Shown here piece by piece: positions 7,072 through 9,781 of a stretch of DNA of 9,781 bases. The notes under the pieces are model-generated. The model searched no databases. It was not told where the DNA came from and saw only the letters and a program-made list of their open reading frames with translations. Positions within the stretch are counted from its first letter, which is position 1. Each line of letters opens with the position of its first letter. The DNA comes from Candidatus Omnitrophota bacterium. GTDB lineage: Bacteria; Omnitrophota; Gorgyraeia; Zapsychrales; Fredricksoniimonadaceae. The stretch is taken from contig JACQQW010000283.1 in the NCBI GenBank assembly GCA_016206745.1, positions 1 through 9,781 of the forward strand, in the 5' to 3' direction. The position numbers were made by a program, and so were the translations under genes.

Positions 7072-7100
7072 AGTTTAACATGCGCAAGCAGGGATGGCAA
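7072..7100 (-). promoter_or_regulatory. Candidate promoter of the STI1-like gene
   Basis: On the - strand, TTGCCA (7100-7095) is followed after 17 bases by TAAACT (7077-7072) with an extended -10 TG just before it. Transcription would begin about 2-4 bases before ATG 7061, giving an almost leaderless mRNA, which fits the absence of a Shine-Dalgarno. Read from sequence only; read-through from the tRNA genes is an alternative. Confidence 0.3.
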
Positions 7101-7110
7101 TGGGAAAAAA

Positions 7111-7194
7111 TGCTGGGAGAGGGAGTTGAACCCTCACGGCCGTGAGACCACTGGTTTTTGAGACCAGCGCGTATACCAGTTCCGCCATCCCAGC
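7111..7194 (-). tRNA. tRNA-Leu (anticodon CAA)
   Basis: 84-nt class II tRNA. The acceptor pairs GCTGGGA with TCCCAGC, with discriminator A. The D-arm is of the GGCGGAACTGGTA type typical of tRNA-Leu. The anticodon arm is CTGGT-CTCAAAA-ACCAG, giving anticodon CAA (reads UUG). The long variable arm is CTCAC-GGCC-GTGAG, and the T-arm is AGGG-TTCAACT-CCCT inside a normal stem. CCA is not encoded. A run of six T follows directly on the transcribed strand and may help terminate or mark the 3' processing site. It lies seven bases downstream of tRNA-Ala and is presumably cotranscribed with it. Confidence 0.97.
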
Positions 7195-7201
7195 GAAGAA
7201 G

Positions 7202-7276
7202 TGGAGCTGAGGGGGATTGAACCCCTGACCTCTTCAATGCCATTGAAGCGCTCTACCAAAACTGAGCTACAGCCCC
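7202..7276 (-). tRNA. tRNA-Ala (anticodon GGC)
   Basis: 75-nt tRNA. The acceptor is GGGGCTG with CAGCTCC, including the G3:U70 wobble pair that is the alanine identity element, and discriminator A. The D-arm is GCTC...GAGC. The anticodon arm is CTTCA-ATGGCAT-TGAAG, giving anticodon GGC (reads GCC and GCU). The T-arm is AGGGG-TTCAATC-CCCCT. CCA is not encoded. It is the first of a two-tRNA cluster downstream of the DedA gene on the same strand. Confidence 0.97.
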
Positions 7277-7380
7277 AAGTTACCTTAAATCTTTTATTAG
7301 AAAAACTTGGGTGCTTGTGCCGATTACCTCAAGATTTTTCTGAGAAAATCGGCCAGCCCCAAATTTGAACGGTCAATATA
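7277..7380 (-). other. Spacer between DedA gene and tRNA-Ala, weak stem-loop
   Basis: 104 bases, AT-rich near the tRNA. A broken hairpin can form at 7320-7352: CCGATT pairs with AATCGG and an inner CTCA with TGAG, around an A-rich loop. It lacks a following U-tract, so a terminator is doubtful. A tRNA promoter presumably lies here, but I see no convincing -35/-10 pair. Confidence 0.3.
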
Positions 7381-8046
7381 TCACCCGCGATATGTTTTGT
7401 CAATGTTGCCGGACGGCTGGCGGTGTTTTAGAAATTCTAAAACGGCAGGGACCAGGGACAGGACCACAATCCCCAAAACCACCATTGAAAAGTTTTTGGC
7501 GACAAAGGGGATATTGCCGAACAAAAACCCCGACCCCAGCCCGGCCGTGACCCATACAAGTCCGCCGATGACGTTATAGGAAGCGAACACGGCGTATTTC
7601 ATTTTTCCCACCCCCGCTAAAAACGGGGCAAAGGTGCGCACGATGGGCACAAACCGCGCCAGGATAATGGTCTTCTTGCCGTATTTTTCAAAGAAGGCCG
7701 CGGTGCGGTCCAAATATTCCTGTTTTAAGAAAGGGATTTTCTCATTGTTCAGGACTTTAAGCGCGAGTTTCTTCCCGATCCAATAGTTGATCGCGTCCCC
7801 CGCGACGGCGGCAATGGCCAGCAATACCCACAACGCCCCCAGACTTAAACTGTCCCGCGCCGCCAAAGCGCCCAGGACAAATAACAGGGAGTCCCCGGGC
7901 AGAAACGGCGTCACCACAAACCCGGTTTCCGCGAAGATGATGGCAAACAGGATCGCATAAATCCATGTCCCATGGCCGGCCGCAAGTTCCGCCACATGAT
8001 GGTCCAGGTGAATAAAAAGGTCAATGAATGATTTAATGAGTTCCAT
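7381..8046 (-). CDS. DedA family membrane protein
   Basis: A 221-residue polytopic inner-membrane protein of the DedA (SNARE-associated, VTT) family. Members support membrane potential and envelope integrity, and several (such as UptA) are implicated in returning undecaprenyl phosphate to the cytoplasmic face. Conserved features are FAETGFVVTPFLPGDSLLF with E40 and D52, GDAINYWIGKK (83-93), and ILARFVPIVRTFAPFLAG with R131 and R137. E40, D52, R131 and R137 sit one position from the E39, D51, R130 and R136 reported as essential in E. coli YqjA. The re-entrant-loop and helix layout continues to a hydrophobic C-terminal helix (188-206). ATG 8046 is preferred over GTG 8058 because GGAGGG lies just before it. 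The gene overlaps the end of the upstream glycosyltransferase gene by 14 bases, so the two are very likely cotranscribed and translationally coupled. Confidence 0.93.
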   Translation of the reverse strand: MELIKSFIDLFIHLDHHVAELAAGHGTWIYAILFAIIFAETGFVVTPFLPGDSLLFVLGALAARDSLSLGALWVLLAIAAVAGDAINYWIGKKLALKVLNNEKIPFLKQEYLDRTAAFFEKYGKKTIILARFVPIVRTFAPFLAGVGKMKYAVFASYNVIGGLVWVTAGLGSGFLFGNIPFVAKNFSMVVLGIVVLSLVPAVLEFLKHRQPSGNIDKTYRG

Positions 8047-9697
8047 CAATCCCTCCACGGTTTTGTTTTATCAAATTATCAACGGTCTGCAAAGCCTGGC
8101 GCGCATTTTGGTCCTGCGGGTCAAAATTGACCAGCGTAATCAAATATTTCTTTGCCTGGGCGAAATCGCCCAGGCGCCAGTATAATTCCGCCAGCGAACG
8201 GTAAGAAAAAATAAATTTTGGGTTGAGTGTGATGGCTTTCTTGAAATTGGCCTCCGCCAGGGCCAGCCGTCCGGTGTCCCTGTAAGTCCCGGCAATATTA
8301 TGATAGGCCACGGGGTTGGCGGGGTCCATGGCAATGGCTTTTTTGTACCAGAATTCAGCCTTGTCATGAATGCCTTTATTGGCGTATTCCATGCCCAAAT
8401 TATTGATGACCCGGTAGCTGGGCGCGTATTGGACCAGTTGTTCGTAAAACCCGATGGCCGTGCGCCAATCTGTATTGCGCCGGACATTGATGGCGCAGAA
8501 AACAGCGAGGATAAGAACAAGCGCGGCGGCCCCCGGCCTGGGTATGTTTTTTTGTTCCACCAGGCGCAAAGCGGCATTGACCGTGGCCAGCGTGATGCCG
8601 ATCATGGGCATATAAAGGAAATGCTCATAAATGACCGCGTTGATGGGCACCAGCACATTGGAGGCCGGGGCAATGGCGATAAAAAACCAGGCGAATGCAA
8701 AGCTAAGCAAAGGATCCTTTTTCCAGTATTTGAACAGGGCGATGGCCATTGCCGTAATGATAAGCCCCCCCAGGAGGACGTCTCCTTCCAACAATGAATG
8801 CGCCCAGGGCATTTGCCGTTCGACCCGCAGTTCATAAGGGAAAAACAGAAAGCCGGTGTATTGGGCGGCGGCTTTAAAGAAAGTCAATACGCGGATGAAT
8901 ATGCTGCCGGTGAATTCATTTTGCTCATGGTAAAAATTAAAACTGTCGGAGAAATTAAGCGCGGTGCCGCGCAATATGACGTATATAACGGCAATGGCCA
9001 GGAATGGCCAGGCCGCGGACAAAGTGTTTTTGACCCGCGTCCGGCAAGATGCGTTTGTTTGCAACAGTAAAAAATCCATGGCCGGCAATAAACCGCAGAG
9101 CACAAAACCGGTTTCCTTGCTCATGATGGCCAGGGGATAAAGCAGGAACGCGAACCAGAAATTACGGCTGGCATAGGCGGGTTTTCCGGACTGGCGGAAG
9201 CGCGCGAACAATAACAGCGAGGACAATACAAAGAACGCGGCCAAAGGGTCCCCCAAACTGTTGACATAAACAATGGCCTCATTATGCACCGGGTGGGTGG
9301 TGAAAATAAGGGCGGCAATGGCGCTTAATATGCGGTTGGCAAACAGCCGGTTGAACAGAAAATACAGCAGAATGCCGTCAAGTATATGGAATGCAATATT
9401 CAGGCTGTGCCAGCCCGGCAGCCAGGTGTGCCAAATGTGCCAGGCCCAGGCGAAAACCGTCAATAAGACCGGGCGCCAATAATTGCTCAGCAGGTACCCT
9501 CCGGCCACGAGGTTTTCACTGAAGAATTTGGGGAAATACTGCCAGTCTTTGATGTAGCGGTTTTTGAGGATGAAATCATCGTCATCCCAGAACATGGCAT
9601 TGTTGAGGCAATTGTGGTAGGCAATGATGCCGGCAAGCGCTAGGGCGCAAACCGCGGCCCAATGGGGCAGGTGTGGTTTTGTGATTTTTTTCCGCAC
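8033..9697 (-). CDS. TMTC-like GT-C glycosyltransferase with C-terminal TPRs
   Basis: About 554 residues. The N-terminal part has around ten hydrophobic helices with GT-C hallmarks: an acidic WDDDD motif in the first outer loop (37-41), NYWRPVLLTVFAW (72-84), WHSLNIAFHI (96-105), and FTTHPVHNEAIVYVNSLGDP (132-151). Near 343-366 is APASNVLVPIN followed by YEHFLYMPMIG. These match the layout of TMTC/PMT-type mannosyltransferases, which use a polyprenyl-phosphate sugar donor outside the cytoplasmic membrane. Three TPR units follow at about 426-459, 462-495 and 496-529 (NNLGMEYANKGIHDKAEFWY, AYHNIAGTYRDTGRLALAEA, SYRSLAELYWRLGDFAQAKK). Sugar and acceptor are unknown. The start is uncertain: GTG 9697 places a short basic tail before the first helix, TTG 9703 is similar, and GTG 9778 would add 27 residues. 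No Shine-Dalgarno is seen. Its end overlaps the DedA gene. Confidence 0.88.
   Translation of the reverse strand: MRKKITKPHLPHWAAVCALALAGIIAYHNCLNNAMFWDDDDFILKNRYIKDWQYFPKFFSENLVAGGYLLSNYWRPVLLTVFAWAWHIWHTWLPGWHSLNIAFHILDGILLYFLFNRLFANRILSAIAALIFTTHPVHNEAIVYVNSLGDPLAAFFVLSSLLLFARFRQSGKPAYASRNFWFAFLLYPLAIMSKETGFVLCGLLPAMDFLLLQTNASCRTRVKNTLSAAWPFLAIAVIYVILRGTALNFSDSFNFYHEQNEFTGSIFIRVLTFFKAAAQYTGFLFFPYELRVERQMPWAHSLLEGDVLLGGLIITAMAIALFKYWKKDPLLSFAFAWFFIAIAPASNVLVPINAVIYEHFLYMPMIGITLATVNAALRLVEQKNIPRPGAAALVLILAVFCAINVRRNTDWRTAIGFYEQLVQYAPSYRVINNLGMEYANKGIHDKAEFWYKKAIAMDPANPVAYHNIAGTYRDTGRLALAEANFKKAITLNPKFIFSYRSLAELYWRLGDFAQAKKYLITLVNFDPQDQNARQALQTVDNLIKQNRGGIDGTH
8051..8056 (-). promoter_or_regulatory. 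Strong Shine-Dalgarno of the DedA gene
   Basis: GGAGGG on the - strand, four bases before ATG 8046 and inside the 3' end of the glycosyltransferase gene. It overlaps the alternative GTG start (8058), which makes that start unlikely. Confidence 0.75.
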
Positions 9698-9704
9698 GCC
9701 CAAG

Positions 9705-9759
9705 ATTGTAACGCAAAAATCCGTTTTTTGTATTGTAAATTGGAAAATTGTGTTAAGAT
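9705..9759. promoter_or_regulatory. Candidate divergent promoter region
   Basis: AT-rich 69-base gap between divergent starts. On the - strand TACAAT (9710-9705) lies seven bases before GTG 9697, and a second TACAAT lies at 9737-9732. On the + strand TAAGAT (9754-9759) with a preceding TG lies seven bases before ATG 9767. No good -35 boxes are seen. Both arrangements would give nearly leaderless transcripts. Confidence 0.25.
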
Positions 9760-9766
9760 TTTCAGA

Positions 9767-9781
9767 ATGAAAATCCACGAA
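9767..9781 (+). CDS. Possible start of a divergent gene (MKIHE...), cut by window edge
   Basis: Only five codons are visible, reading MKIHE. Many succinyl-CoA synthetase beta subunits (SucC) begin MKIHEYQAK or MNLHEYQAK, so sucC is a fair guess. The evidence is thin, and no Shine-Dalgarno precedes the ATG. The divergent position and the possible -10 upstream support a real start. Confidence 0.3.

Noticed and set aside
8300..8797. Open frame on the + strand opposite the glycosyltransferase gene
   Set aside because: Antisense to strongly conserved TPR and GT-C coding sequence, with no plausible start region or domain.
8993..9012. Tandem duplication of AATGGCCAGG
   Set aside because: Two 10-base copies within conserved coding sequence, no frame disruption and no third copy; likely coincidence.
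1..9781. CRISPR array, phage or defence system
   Set aside because: No regularly spaced repeats, no cas, integrase, toxin-antitoxin or restriction genes were seen in either strand.

Overview
The window reads as a Gram-negative (diderm) bacterial chromosome of moderate GC content. It carries a type II secretion (T2SS)/type IV pilus-like operon, two ordinary bacterial tRNA genes without encoded CCA ends, a DedA membrane protein and a TMTC-like GT-C glycosyltransferase with TPRs. The divergent, partly PilMNO-like secretion genes, the TPR-tailed glycosyltransferase and the short GC-rich palindromes recall uncultured lineages such as Omnitrophota or another PVC-related group. That placement is an inference from gene style, not shown by the sequence.

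Left part (1-6451, + strand): one compact operon in the order gspE (3' part only), gspF, gspI-like, gspJ-like, gspK, gspL (PilM+PilN type) and gspM (PilO type). Genes overlap or lie within a few bases of each other, except for a 46-base AT-rich spacer before gspL. Together they encode the assembly ATPase, the inner-membrane platform protein, three minor pseudopilins that would form the pseudopilus tip, and the GspL/GspM assembly scaffold. The major pseudopilin gene (gspG) and gspH, usually between gspF and gspI, are absent here, and no secretin gene follows. A short palindromic repeat sits at the gspI/gspJ junction and is translated as part of an unusually long GspJ leader.

Middle (6438-6540): an AT-rich spacer between convergent genes is almost filled by a 64-base near-perfect palindrome with 25-base arms. 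It is bracketed by a 9-bp direct repeat, one copy of which forms the last codons of gspM. It looks like a small non-autonomous mobile element.

Right part (6540-9697, - strand, read right to left): a TMTC/PMT-like GT-C glycosyltransferase with C-terminal TPRs overlaps a DedA-family gene. These are followed by tRNA-Ala(GGC), tRNA-Leu(CAA) and a small exported protein with a C-terminal region of NP/DP repeats resembling STI1-type chaperone-binding domains. The glycosyltransferase/DedA pair suggests coupling of polyprenyl-phosphate-dependent glycosylation with carrier recycling. At the right edge a divergent + strand gene appears to begin (MKIHE..., reminiscent of succinyl-CoA synthetase beta).

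No CRISPR array, rRNA, phage gene or intact transposase gene is present. No gene-free stretch exceeds about 105 bases.
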